This document shows positions 18,525 to 28,592 of a stretch of 64,000 bases of DNA, one piece after another. Under the pieces are notes generated by a model, which ran no database searches, was not told where the DNA came from, and saw only the letters and a list, made by a program, of their open reading frames with translations. Position numbers and translations under genes: made by a program. How positions within the stretch are numbered: position 1 is the stretch's first letter; every line of letters starts with the position of its first letter. Origin of the DNA: Kribbella sp. NBC_01245 (GTDB lineage Bacteria; Actinomycetota; Actinomycetes; Propionibacteriales; Kribbellaceae); the NCBI RefSeq assembly GCF_036226525.1, contig NZ_CP108487.1:3100001-3164000 (forward strand), given 5' to 3'.

Positions 18525-19745
18525 TTATGCGGTAACCGGTACAGCGCTGGGTCGTCTCGCCGCGGCCCAGCGCACCACCGGCACGAAGAGCACGCCGATC
18601 AGCGCGAACCACGCACCGAGGATCCACCAGCCGAGCACCCCCAGACCGAGCGGCAGCAGGGCCAGCACGGTCGGGGCGAGCATCGTACTGATCGACATGC
18701 TCGTCCCCCAGACGCCCTGGTACTGCCCCTGGGCGTGATCCGGCGCCAAGTCGTACCCGAGCAGGAACGACCCAGACGACTGCAGCAGCTCGCCGAGCAC
18801 TTGCACGAACGCGCCGATCGCCAGTAGCGCTACTGCTGTCTTGAGGCCGCCGCTCGAGGCCGAGGCGAACAACACCATCGATGCCATCAGCAACAACCCG
18901 GCGATCCGGCTGGCGCGCGCGGCCGAGGCCGGGTCCGAGATCCCCCGGCTGGAACGGACCTGGAACAGCGAGACCACCACGGTGTTGATCACCAGCAGCA
19001 GCGCAATCGTCCAGCTCGGCGCATCCGTATGGTCGACCACCCACAACGGAATCGCGACATCCAGTACGGCGTAGTGGATCGACATTCCGGCGTTCAAGGC
19101 TGCGACGGCCAGATAACCCCGATCGCGCAGCGCCACCCAAACGGGTCCGTCGTCGCTCTTCGGGATCGGCGCGACCCGCGGCACGGCCAAGATGATCAAG
19201 GCCGCGGCGATCGTGAGCACGGCGTTGGCGGCGAACATCGCGCGATAGACCGGCGCGCTGTCGAAATGCAGGGCCATGGCGCCGATACCCGCACCGGCCA
19301 TGATGCCGATATTGGTGATCGCCCGCAGGTAAGCGCGAGCGGCGACCCGGCCGGCGCCGTCCTTCGTGACCGCCCCGATCAGGGCCGCCCGGACGGCACC
19401 CGCGCCTCGATCGATGATGGTCAGCACGATCGCGACGGCCAGGAACTGCCAGAACGCGTCGACCAGCAGGTAGAACAACGACAGCCCGGCCTCGACGATG
19501 CTCAGGATGACGAACAGCGTCCGCGGGCCGCGGCGGTCGGCCAGATGTCCGAGCGGTACGGCGGACAGCAGGCCGAACAACCCCGCGATCGTCAGGCCGA
19601 GACCGATCTGGGCGATCGAGAGGCCGACGACCCGGTTGAAGTAGAGCACGCTGATCGTCATCAACAGGCCGTTGCCGACCCGGCTGATCAACGTCGCGAG
19701 TGCCAATGGGCGCAGCGGTCCCGGCGCGGGGATCACGCCCTTCAT
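18525..19745 (-). CDS. MFS transporter
   Basis: A 406-residue protein with about 12 hydrophobic helices. The loop-2 signature GHLADRRGPRT after helix 2 marks the major facilitator superfamily. The length and the absence of binding domains suggest a drug/proton antiporter-type efflux pump, but no substrate can be read from sequence. ATG 19745 is used; AACAGAAAGGC upstream is a weak ribosome site. It lies 28 bases downstream of the MOSC gene on the same strand, so the two may be co-transcribed. Confidence 0.85.
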   Translation of the reverse strand: MKGVIPAPGPLRPLALATLISRVGNGLLMTISVLYFNRVVGLSIAQIGLGLTIAGLFGLLSAVPLGHLADRRGPRTLFVILSIVEAGLSLFYLLVDAFWQFLAVAIVLTIIDRGAGAVRAALIGAVTKDGAGRVAARAYLRAITNIGIMAGAGIGAMALHFDSAPVYRAMFAANAVLTIAAALIILAVPRVAPIPKSDDGPVWVALRDRGYLAVAALNAGMSIHYAVLDVAIPLWVVDHTDAPSWTIALLLVINTVVVSLFQVRSSRGISDPASAARASRIAGLLLMASMVLFASASSGGLKTAVALLAIGAFVQVLGELLQSSGSFLLGYDLAPDHAQGQYQGVWGTSMSISTMLAPTVLALLPLGLGVLGWWILGAWFALIGVLFVPVVRWAAARRPSAVPVTA

Positions 19746-19773
19746 CCAGTGCCTTTCTGTTGAACAGGGTTTA

Positions 19774-20409
19774 TCAGGTGCGGGCGCTGACGCGTTCGGC
19801 CATGGCGCGGATCTCGTCGACCAGGTCGATCCCGGCGTCGAGCATGCCGCTCATCTTGGCCGGATCCTGGTCGCCGAAGAGCACCTCGACGGTGACCTCG
19901 TGGTCGGGCCGGCTCAGCACGGTGACGGCATCACCCGCGCCGATCGTGCCGGGCTTGAGCACCTTGAGATACGCGCCCGGACGGCGTCCCTGGTGGAACC
20001 GCTTGATCCAACCGTCCAACCCCATCCGGTGCTGGAAGGTGATGCACGGGATGCGGGACGACCGCACCTCCACCTCGACGGCCTCCGGCCCCTCGCCGAT
20101 CCGCCAGCGCTCCCCGATCAGCGCGCCATTCACATCGAGGCCGTCGGTATTGAGGTTCTCCCCGAACAACCCGGCCGGAACCTCCCGCCCGAGCTCCCCC
20201 GCCCACCAGGCGCGATCCTCGTCGGCATAGACGTACAACGCCTGATCCGGCCCACCGTGGTGCTTCGTATCGCACACCCGATCCCCCACCAGCCCCAACT
20301 CGCCGACCACTACCCGCCCACTCTGCGGCCGCTTGTCGATCGCCGTTAACCCGGAGTCCTTCGGCCCGGGGATCAGCTCCTCCACCACATTCACCGAAGT
20401 AACTCGCAT
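19774..20409 (-). CDS. MOSC-domain protein (YiiM-like)
   Basis: A 211-residue protein whose centre and C-terminus form a MOSC (molybdenum-cofactor sulfurase C-terminal) domain: HHGGPDQALYVYADEDRAWW, GENLNTDGLDV, and the Cys of SRIPCITFQHRMG. Free-standing MOSC proteins of the YiiM type bind molybdenum cofactor and take part in reduction of N-hydroxylated compounds. ATG 20409 is preceded by GGAGG at nine bases and starts the conserved MRVTSVNVVEEL; further upstream codons are not family-like. Confidence 0.85.
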   Translation of the reverse strand: MRVTSVNVVEELIPGPKDSGLTAIDKRPQSGRVVVGELGLVGDRVCDTKHHGGPDQALYVYADEDRAWWAGELGREVPAGLFGENLNTDGLDVNGALIGERWRIGEGPEAVEVEVRSSRIPCITFQHRMGLDGWIKRFHQGRRPGAYLKVLKPGTIGAGDAVTVLSRPDHEVTVEVLFGDQDPAKMSGMLDAGIDLVDEIRAMAERVSART

Positions 20410-20532
20410 ACCGCGCATCCTCCCCCACCGCCCCGCCTCCCGCCCACCGATTTTTCCGCTCATCGGACCCTTGTGACACGGCGTGTCGGCGTTCATTGGT
20501 CCCTTCTGACCAGATTTGGGTCAGGGTGGGGT

Positions 20533-21000
20533 ATGCCTGCGATCCCTCGACCGACCGTTCGGGTAGTGCTACTGGATGACGCGGACCGGCTGTTGCTGTT
20601 CCGCAGCGACTCGCCGCGGCGCTGGTATCTGCCCGGCGGCGGGCTCCGGCCGGACGAGACGTACGAGACGGCGGCACAGCGCGAGCTATTCGAGGAGACC
20701 GGTCTGGCCGAGGTCGAGATCGGCCCGGAGGTCTGGCGCGGCCGCCCGTGGGTCGCGGACTGGGAGGGCGTGAGTTACCAGGTCCACCAGCGATACCACC
20801 TGGCCCGGCTGCCGGCGTTCGACATCTCGACCAGCCGCTTCGAGGCCTTCGAACGCTCCCAGATCACCGGTCACAAGTGGTGGACCCTGCGCGAGCTCAC
20901 CCTCACCCCGGACCTCCTCCGCCCCGCCAACCTCCCCGCCCTGATCACCGACCTCCTCCACCAAGGCCCGCCAGAAATCCCGACCTCCGTCGACGGCTGA
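20533..21000 (+). CDS. NUDIX hydrolase
   Basis: A 155-residue hydrolase of nucleoside diphosphate-linked compounds. The Nudix box is complete: GGLRPDETYETAAQRELFEETGL in two parts, with GX5E, REL and EETG all present. The N-terminus MPAIPRPTVRVVLLDDADRLLLF and the central WYLPGGG fit the fold. ATG 20533 follows GGGTGGGG. The substrate is unknown. Its 3' end faces the P-loop gene across the hairpin at 21029. Confidence 0.88.
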   Translation: MPAIPRPTVRVVLLDDADRLLLFRSDSPRRWYLPGGGLRPDETYETAAQRELFEETGLAEVEIGPEVWRGRPWVADWEGVSYQVHQRYHLARLPAFDISTSRFEAFERSQITGHKWWTLRELTLTPDLLRPANLPALITDLLHQGPPEIPTSVDG

Positions 21001-21028
21001 CCCCAGTAGCCGGTTGGCCCCTCTGGTT

Positions 21029-21118
21029 TGCGTTCATTCGTCGGAATCCGCCCTCTCCCGTCCGCTCACCCGCACTTGTCCGCTCTGGTGAGAGGGCGGA
21101 TTCCGACGAATGAACGCA
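21029..21118. repeat. Single hairpin of the repeat family, overlapping a gene end
   Basis: A perfect 29-bp stem: left arm 21029-21057 beginning TGCGTTCATTCGTCGGAATC, right arm 21090-21118 as its reverse complement, with a 32-base loop. It sits between two converging genes and supplies the last codons and the stop of the P-loop gene at 21066. Confidence 0.9.
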
Positions 21119-22190
21119 TGGCGAGGTTGGCGGCCTCCGTGATCGTGAGGGTTGTGGTGTCCAGGCGTACGTCGCCAAGGCCGTTGCGTTCGAGGTCGTC
21201 GGCAAGGCGCTGGGCGTTCGCGGTGACCTGGCGGACGACTTCCGGCGGCTGGCCCGCGAGGCTGTCGCCGGGCGCGCGCCAGCCGATGCCTTCGGCGCGC
21301 AATTGGATCCTCTCGGCCAATTGCCGATGTTCCGCGTGGAGACGGACCAACGTCAGCTCCAGCTCAGCCTTGTAGACGTCGAGCGCGTCCTCATCCTCGA
21401 CCGGGCCGGCCACCACCAGCCGTTCGGCTCCGGCCTCGCGGAACGACTGCCACAGGTCGGCGAGATTGCGAGCCCGGATCCGATGGCCCGCGGGATCGTC
21501 CGCCGGGACGGGCCGGCTGAGGCCGATCTGCTCCAGGTCGAGATAGGCCGCCGGCACACCACTTCCCAGCAACGACTGGAAGATCTCGAACCCGACCGCC
21601 GACTTCCCGACGCCGGTAGGCCCGCACAACCAAAGGACCTTGCCGGACGGCGCACTCCACTGGTCCGGCTCAACCGGGTGACCCGCCTGCGGCCGCAAGT
21701 CGACCCGGGCAAGGCGAGCCACGTCGGCGACCGATAGGCGGTCGGTATCGACGTACAGGTCGGTGAAGTCGCTGCGGTCGAGCGTCTCGGCCTCGGCGAG
21801 CGCTTCCGCTTGCAGTTCGGCGTCCCACCCTCGCTCGCGGAGGCGCCGGACGAGTTCGCCGGATCCGACCCGGAGCCGGCAAAACCTCAGCGACGTACCC
21901 ACGAATTGATCGGCATAGGTGTGCGCCTGGGAAGCGTCGACGGTGCCCGAGACGATGACGCAGTGAGCACCTGCCGCGCGGAAGTTCTCCACCACGCGGG
22001 CGATATTGCGGACCTTGAGCCGTTGGTTATGCGGATCATCCGCCGGCGCCGGATAACACATGCCGACCTGATCGACGTCGACGTACGCGACCGGTATGCC
22101 CGCCTGCTCGAGATCGGCGAAGACCTGCCAGCCGACAGTCGACTTGCCGACGCCGGTAGGGCCGCAGATCCACAACACGGGCATACGCAT
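21066..22190 (-). CDS. Tandem-duplicated P-loop (kinase-like) protein
   Basis: A 374-residue protein made of two similar halves. Each starts with a Walker A loop: WICGPTGVGKSTVGWQVF near residue 7 and WLCGPTGVGKSAVGFEIF near 187. Each then has a parallel strand motif (PVAYVDVDQVGM and PAAYLDLEQIGL) and ADDP...RNIARV or RNLADL segments. This matches shikimate/adenylylsulfate-type small kinases in layout; the function is unknown. The C-terminal about 18 residues (AMRSFVGIRPLTRADKCG) are encoded by the hairpin repeat. Start ATG 22190; ATG 22184 is possible. It follows an aminoglycoside-phosphotransferase-like gene by 47 bases. Confidence 0.8.
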   Translation of the reverse strand: MRMPVLWICGPTGVGKSTVGWQVFADLEQAGIPVAYVDVDQVGMCYPAPADDPHNQRLKVRNIARVVENFRAAGAHCVIVSGTVDASQAHTYADQFVGTSLRFCRLRVGSGELVRRLRERGWDAELQAEALAEAETLDRSDFTDLYVDTDRLSVADVARLARVDLRPQAGHPVEPDQWSAPSGKVLWLCGPTGVGKSAVGFEIFQSLLGSGVPAAYLDLEQIGLSRPVPADDPAGHRIRARNLADLWQSFREAGAERLVVAGPVEDEDALDVYKAELELTLVRLHAEHRQLAERIQLRAEGIGWRAPGDSLAGQPPEVVRQVTANAQRLADDLERNGLGDVRLDTTTLTITEAANLAMRSFVGIRPLTRADKCG

Positions 22191-22237
22191 GGACCCGATG
22201 CTCGGCAGTCCCGCGGGTCAGGTCAAACGGATATCCG

Positions 22238-23116
22238 TCAGTCCTGGACGGCTTTGGCGATGGCGATCGCGCGGGTCAGCCAGTCGTCCGGGAGACCGTC
22301 GTCTGGCTGGGGGTCCTGCAGTGACCAGAGGATGTTGACGAGTTCGCGGACGATGACCCAGTCTCGCGCGCGTTCCTCGTCGAGCTCGGCCGTGTCTACG
22401 ACCGTGTGGAAGCGCCTGCGGACGGCCGTACGGATGTCACCCGTCTCCACCACCTCAGGCCAGCGGTTCCACAGCAGCGGCGCCACCTCGTAGTGGGGAT
22501 CTCCCGAGAGCGGCTTGGGGTCTATGACCAGCCACGGCTCCCGGTCGGCCGCAAGTACGTTGAAGTAGTGCAAGTCGGTGTGGATCAACCTGCCATCACA
22601 AGCCGCGTCAGCCGCAAAGTCCCGGGCAAGCGCCGCCGCCTGCTCGACGTACCTGCGAGGAACAGGAGCCGACACAGGCAGTTCCAGCAGCTCCTGCGAC
22701 CACCGGGCCGCCTGTTCCGACAACAGCCGGTACTGCGGACCTGCCGGGACATGCAGCCGCTTGTAGGCATTAGCGACGACCTCGCAGGCCTCTACATCCT
22801 CAAGGCTCGTCAAGTCGCGGGAGTGGGCCTTCTCCAGCAGAAGCGCATACCGCCGGGGATCCGCCCGTAGTAGCCGGATCGCGCCGTCGCCATTCCAGTC
22901 GCGCAGAGCGAGGTGCTCGAGCTCTGCCTCCCAATGCGGGAAGCCGAGCTTGAGCATCGCCTCGTCGCCGTCAGCCGTCGTAACCGGCACTACCAACGCA
23001 CACTCGCCGTACGACGCCTCTCCCGCAGCCGCCAACCGAAAGTCGTCCATGACCTGCCGGACGAGCTTCGGCAGCCCGTCCAGCCAGATCTGCCAATCGG
23101 GCCCGCGGTCACCCAC
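22238..23116 (-). CDS. APH(6)/hydroxyurea phosphotransferase-family protein
   Basis: A 292-residue kinase-fold protein of the streptomycin 6-kinase type. The catalytic loop is LIHTDLHYFNVLA (HxDxxxxN) and the metal-binding motif is LVIDPKPLSGDP. Family members phosphorylate streptomycin or small hydroxylated compounds, but actinomycetes carry many paralogs with unknown substrates, so resistance should not be assumed. GTG 23116 is the first standard start. The open frame continues upstream with VVIPAEFRK, which resembles the family N-terminus, so a non-standard start overlapping lepA is possible. Confidence 0.75.
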   Translation of the reverse strand: MGDRGPDWQIWLDGLPKLVRQVMDDFRLAAAGEASYGECALVVPVTTADGDEAMLKLGFPHWEAELEHLALRDWNGDGAIRLLRADPRRYALLLEKAHSRDLTSLEDVEACEVVANAYKRLHVPAGPQYRLLSEQAARWSQELLELPVSAPVPRRYVEQAAALARDFAADAACDGRLIHTDLHYFNVLAADREPWLVIDPKPLSGDPHYEVAPLLWNRWPEVVETGDIRTAVRRRFHTVVDTAELDEERARDWVIVRELVNILWSLQDPQPDDGLPDDWLTRAIAIAKAVQD

Positions 23117-23142
23117 CTTGCGGAACTCCGCGGGTATGACGA

Positions 23143-25056
<1,914 letters not shown>

Positions 25057-25222
25057 GGAGGATTCCAGTTCGTCTCAAGGTTGGGCAGACAACCGGTCAA
25101 TCATCCCATGCCACGCCACCGGAATCCGCATCGACCGATCGGTCAGGCTTCTCGTGACCCTGAAGTCGCGGAGTGTGAATGCAACAAACGTGGGCGCCGG
25201 CCGTCTCTGGAGTGTGGATGAC

Positions 25223-25765
25223 ATGACCTTGAGTCTCAGGCGCCCGATACCACCGCCGTCGGCGCGCGACAGTGAGGCCAAACGCGAGGCGGCCGTGACC
25301 ACTCTCTACCGGGAGCATTGGGCCGGGATGGTGCGCCTGTCCCTGCTGATGGTGGGCGACCGGGCCTCCGCGGAGGACGTCGTCCAGGAGGCGTTCGCCG
25401 CGATCTACCGCCGGTGGGACCGGATCCGCGAGGGCAAGCAGCTTCCCTACCTGCGCTCGACCGTGCTGAACGGCAGCCGCTCCGTGATCCGCCGCCGCAA
25501 AGTCGCGCGGCTGTATACCCAGCCCACCGAGCGGCCGGTCTGGTCCGCGGAGCACGACGCCATGGTCGGCGAGGACCGGCGCGAGGTACTGGTCGCGCTG
25601 GACACCCTGCCCACCCGGCAGCGCGAGGTCCTCGTGCTGCGTTTCTACCTGCACCTGAGCGACGCCGAGATCGCCCAGACCCTCGGCATCCGCGAGGTCA
25701 GCGTGCGCTCGACCGCATCCCGCGCGCTCAGCGCTCTCGGCCGCAAGTTGGAGGACCACCGATGA
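25223..25765 (+). CDS. RNA polymerase sigma factor, SigE-like ECF family (module A)
   Basis: A 180-residue ECF-type sigma factor. Region 2 is visible as REHWAGMVRLSLLMVGDRASAEDVVQEAFAAIYRRW in pieces, and region 4 as LPTRQREVLVLRFYLHLSDAEIAQTLGI with its HTH. No anti-sigma zinc motif occurs nearby. ATG 25223 has GGAG about ten bases upstream. It overlaps the next gene by four bases (ATGA), so the two products are made together. A near copy of the pair lies at 28008-29752. Confidence 0.88.
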   Translation: MTLSLRRPIPPPSARDSEAKREAAVTTLYREHWAGMVRLSLLMVGDRASAEDVVQEAFAAIYRRWDRIREGKQLPYLRSTVLNGSRSVIRRRKVARLYTQPTERPVWSAEHDAMVGEDRREVLVALDTLPTRQREVLVLRFYLHLSDAEIAQTLGIREVSVRSTASRALSALGRKLEDHR

Positions 25766-26988
25766 ACGACCTCGATGCCCGGCTCCGCGACGCTCTCGAC
25801 GCGGCCGCCCGCACCATCCCCGACCACGCCACCGGCCCCGGCCTGACCACTACTGAGGTACGGCGTGGGCCCCGTCCCCGCACCTGGGCCATCGCGGCAC
25901 TGGCAGCAGCCGCAGTAGTGGCCGCGGTCGCCGTACCGCTGGCCATTTACAGTAAGGACGCACCGCCGCCCGTCGCGTCAGGCGACTGCCCCAAGCCGCC
26001 GGCGGTGGAGAACCCACTGCAATACCCGAAGGACACACGCCCCAACAAGGAGTGGCCCTGGGTGAACGGTGTGCCGTTCGGTCCCGGCCCGCGGGTTCCG
26101 TTCACGGTCACCGGTGAAGGCGGCGGGAACTACCTGCAGGACGGCGACTTACGAGTGCCACTCCCCGCCGGAAAGGACTTCGGTGTGTGGGGGCGTGTGC
26201 ACTGCGGCTGGATGGGTGCTTTGGGCGTCAGGCACGGCGAGATCGAAGGTGTCGGTGTGCTCAGCACCTCGGGTGAGTTCCGCTCCTTCGGCATGCCGAG
26301 CGGTGACGGGATGACCTTGTCACCGACCGGCGAACGGACCGCGATTGTGCGGCCAACGCAGGACGGCAAGGCCCAGTTGGTGGTCATCGAGACCGCCACC
26401 GGCCGTGAGGTCGCCTCGATTCCGACGGACCCGGACACCGAGGTGGTCGGCTGGAACTCGAACGGCATCTTCTACATGGAGGCCCGCGAAGAGTCCAGGA
26501 CTCAGCTGTGGACCATCGACGCGGCGCCCGTGGCCGTCGAGACCGGCGGCTTCCGCCTGACCGTCTGGCGCACCACCGATCGAATGGTGCTGCAGTCCAA
26601 CAACCAGGTCCCCAAGCCCGGCCAGCAGCCGTGCCTGAAGGTCGTCGAGTTCCACCAGGGCCGGCTGAACACCGTGATGCAGCGATGCAGCAAGAACGGC
26701 ACCGAGGGCACGCTCTCGCCTGACGGCAAGGTGCTGGTCACCAGTATGGGACCGGAGGGCCTCCTGGGTTACAGCGTGCCGGCCAATACCCCCACGAAGG
26801 CGTCGACGGCCGCGATGATCAGCGCTCACCACGAGACGATCTGGGAGGACAACCGCCACATCGTGACGAGCGGCGGCCTGGGCACTACCGCCAGCGTGAC
26901 CTTGCGCTGCGATGTCATCGATGGCGACTGCGAGAAGATCTCGTACGGCTCGCAGAAGGCGCCGTCGATCGGCCTCGGCAGCCGCTGA
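25762..26988 (+). CDS. Membrane-anchored beta-propeller-like protein, partner of sigma factor A
   Basis: A 408-residue protein: about 40 cytoplasmic residues (MNDLDARLRDALDAAARTI), one membrane helix (WAIAALAAAAVVAAVAVPLAI, residues about 43-63), then a large extracytoplasmic part with repeated TolB/WD-like blades (GMTLSPTGERTAIV, GTLSPDGKVLVTSM). The layout suggests a sensor that restrains the co-translated sigma factor, although no ZAS-type HxxxCxxC motif is present. It has Cys pairs such as RCDVIDGDCEK that could form a disulfide outside. Function is inference. Confidence 0.7.
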   Translation: MNDLDARLRDALDAAARTIPDHATGPGLTTTEVRRGPRPRTWAIAALAAAAVVAAVAVPLAIYSKDAPPPVASGDCPKPPAVENPLQYPKDTRPNKEWPWVNGVPFGPGPRVPFTVTGEGGGNYLQDGDLRVPLPAGKDFGVWGRVHCGWMGALGVRHGEIEGVGVLSTSGEFRSFGMPSGDGMTLSPTGERTAIVRPTQDGKAQLVVIETATGREVASIPTDPDTEVVGWNSNGIFYMEAREESRTQLWTIDAAPVAVETGGFRLTVWRTTDRMVLQSNNQVPKPGQQPCLKVVEFHQGRLNTVMQRCSKNGTEGTLSPDGKVLVTSMGPEGLLGYSVPANTPTKASTAAMISAHHETIWEDNRHIVTSGGLGTTASVTLRCDVIDGDCEKISYGSQKAPSIGLGSR

Positions 26989-26995
26989 TTCTAAT

Positions 26996-27030
26996 CCGCC
27001 GAAAACCCGGGCACCCCGGGTTTTCGGCGG
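26996..27030 (+). terminator. Intrinsic terminator after module A
   Basis: A perfect 16-bp stem, CCGCCGAAAACCCGGG with its complement, and a 3-base loop, eight bases past the stop codon of the beta-propeller gene. There is no U-run beyond TTTT in the stem itself. Confidence 0.85.
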
Positions 27031-27044
27031 TTTAGGGTCTGCGC

Positions 27045-27944
27045 ATGGCATACGCGATCGGGGTGAGGACGCCGTACGAGGCGATTCCCGCGGCCGTGCG
27101 TGGGTGGGTCGAGCGGGAGCTGGGCTCGAGCGTCGTTTCGGCGAAGACGCAGCAGGGCGGTTTCTCCCCTGGTACGGCGGCTCGGCTGGTGACCGCGTCC
27201 GGGCGGCGCGCGTTCGTCAAGGCGGTCGGGCCGGAGCTCAACCCGGATACGCCGACGCTGTTCCGCAACGAGATCACCGCGATGCGGGCCGTTTCGTTGC
27301 CGCAGACCCCGACCCTCTACAGCACGTACGACGATGGCGCCTGGGTCGGGCTGCTGCTCGAGGACATCGATGGCGCCTTGCCGGTCCACCCGTGGCGCCA
27401 GGACGACGCCAACCGGGTGCTCGACGCCCTCGCCGAACTCACCGCCGCCCTCACCCCATCGCCCTGGCCGGACGCACCCGTCGCCGCGGAACGAAGCGGG
27501 GACTTCCTGAGCCGGTGGCACAGGATCATCGCGGACCAGACCCCCGTGCCTTCCTGGATCCGCGGCCGCGAGGAAGAACTGGCCGCGATCGCGCAGGCGG
27601 GCCTCGATGCCCTTGCCCAGGGCAACAGCCTCGCGCACTGGGACATCCGGGCGGACAACGTCCTGCTGACCGATGACCGGGTGGTCTTCGTCGACTGGGC
27701 CTTCGCCTCGCGGGCCACTCCCTGGGCCGACACCGTCTTCGTCCAGGCGGAGATGCGCTCGTCGGTCCGTTTGCCGGTCCTCCCCGACGATCCAGGCGCC
27801 ACCAGTTTCATCGCCGGAGTCGCTGGCGGTCTCCTGTGGGGCAGCCGGCGGGAAGCGCCACCAGGCCTGCCGACGATCCGCACTTGGCAACGCGAACAGG
27901 CCGAGATCTACCTGACCTGGCTGCGCGAGAGACTCGGCTGGTAA
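27045..27944 (+). CDS. Aminoglycoside phosphotransferase-family protein
   Basis: A 299-residue protein with an APH/choline-kinase fold. The catalytic loop is LAHWDIRADNVLL (HxDxxxxN with Trp in place of Gly/Leu), and the metal motif is VVFVDWAFASR. An N-terminal GGFSPGTAARLV loop resembles the nucleotide-binding lobe. The substrate is unknown. It lies between two sigma-factor modules and 14 bases after a terminator, so it has its own promoter or is read through. Start ATG 27045 is the natural one. Confidence 0.8.
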   Translation: MAYAIGVRTPYEAIPAAVRGWVERELGSSVVSAKTQQGGFSPGTAARLVTASGRRAFVKAVGPELNPDTPTLFRNEITAMRAVSLPQTPTLYSTYDDGAWVGLLLEDIDGALPVHPWRQDDANRVLDALAELTAALTPSPWPDAPVAAERSGDFLSRWHRIIADQTPVPSWIRGREEELAAIAQAGLDALAQGNSLAHWDIRADNVLLTDDRVVFVDWAFASRATPWADTVFVQAEMRSSVRLPVLPDDPGATSFIAGVAGGLLWGSRREAPPGLPTIRTWQREQAEIYLTWLRERLGW

Positions 27945-27982
27945 CCGCCGCACAGCGTTGCTGGTCACCGCCGCACAGCGTT
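27937..27982 (+). repeat. 23-bp direct repeat upstream of sigma factor B
   Basis: Two adjacent copies of GCTGGTMACCGCCGCACAGC plus GTT. The first overlaps the stop codon of the phosphotransferase gene; the second ends 25 bases before the sigma gene. The AACC...GCGTT words recall ECF-type promoter boxes, so this may be a tandem regulator or sigma site. Module A lacks it. Confidence 0.6.
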
Positions 27983-28007
27983 TTGGCGGGCCGGACGTCT
28001 CTAGGAC

Positions 28008-28592
28008 ATGAGCAGCCACATGGTGAGCCTTCGAAGACAACGTGCCGGCTCCCCGGCCCGCGCGCCCGCCGGCCCCGAGGGCCCGGCTGCGGCTGGGGCC
28101 GAGGCTGGACGGGACGCCGCGATCGGGGAACTGCATAGGCAGCACTGGACCGGGCTGGTCCGGCTGGCCGTGCTGATGGTGGACGACTTGGCTTCGGCCG
28201 AGGACGTCGTACAGGAGGTGTTCGCCGAGCTATACCGCAAGTGGGAGCGGCTCGATAACGCGAAGGCGCTCGCGTACCTGCGGTCGGCCGTGCTGAACCG
28301 GAGCCGGTCGGTACTGCGCCGTCGCCGGATCGCCCGGTTGCACTCGCCCGCCCCGATCCCGTACGCCGGCTCGCCCGAGGCCGCCGCCGTACTCGATGAG
28401 GACCGCCAGGAAGTACACCGCGCCGTACAGAGACTGCCCGCCAGAACTCGCGAGGTGCTGGTGCTGCGGTTCTACCTCGACCTGTCGCATGCCGAGATCG
28501 CGCAAACCCTCGGCATCAGCGAATCGAACGCCCGGGCAACTGCCTCCCGCGGCATCGCCGTACTCGGCCGCGAACTGAAGGACCTGAGATGA
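28008..28592 (+). CDS. RNA polymerase sigma factor, SigE-like ECF family (module B)
   Basis: A 194-residue paralog of the sigma factor at 25223, with an extra alanine/proline-rich N-terminus (GSPARAPAGPEGPAAAGAEA). Region 2 (GLVRLAVLMVDDLASAEDVV) and region 4 (PARTREVLVLRFYLDLSHAE) align residue for residue with module A. The next gene overlaps by four bases, as in module A. ATG 28008 has only a weak AGG before it; ATG 28020 is an alternative. Duplication of the whole two-gene unit is the simplest origin. Confidence 0.88.
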   Translation: MSSHMVSLRRQRAGSPARAPAGPEGPAAAGAEAGRDAAIGELHRQHWTGLVRLAVLMVDDLASAEDVVQEVFAELYRKWERLDNAKALAYLRSAVLNRSRSVLRRRRIARLHSPAPIPYAGSPEAAAVLDEDRQEVHRAVQRLPARTREVLVLRFYLDLSHAEIAQTLGISESNARATASRGIAVLGRELKDLR

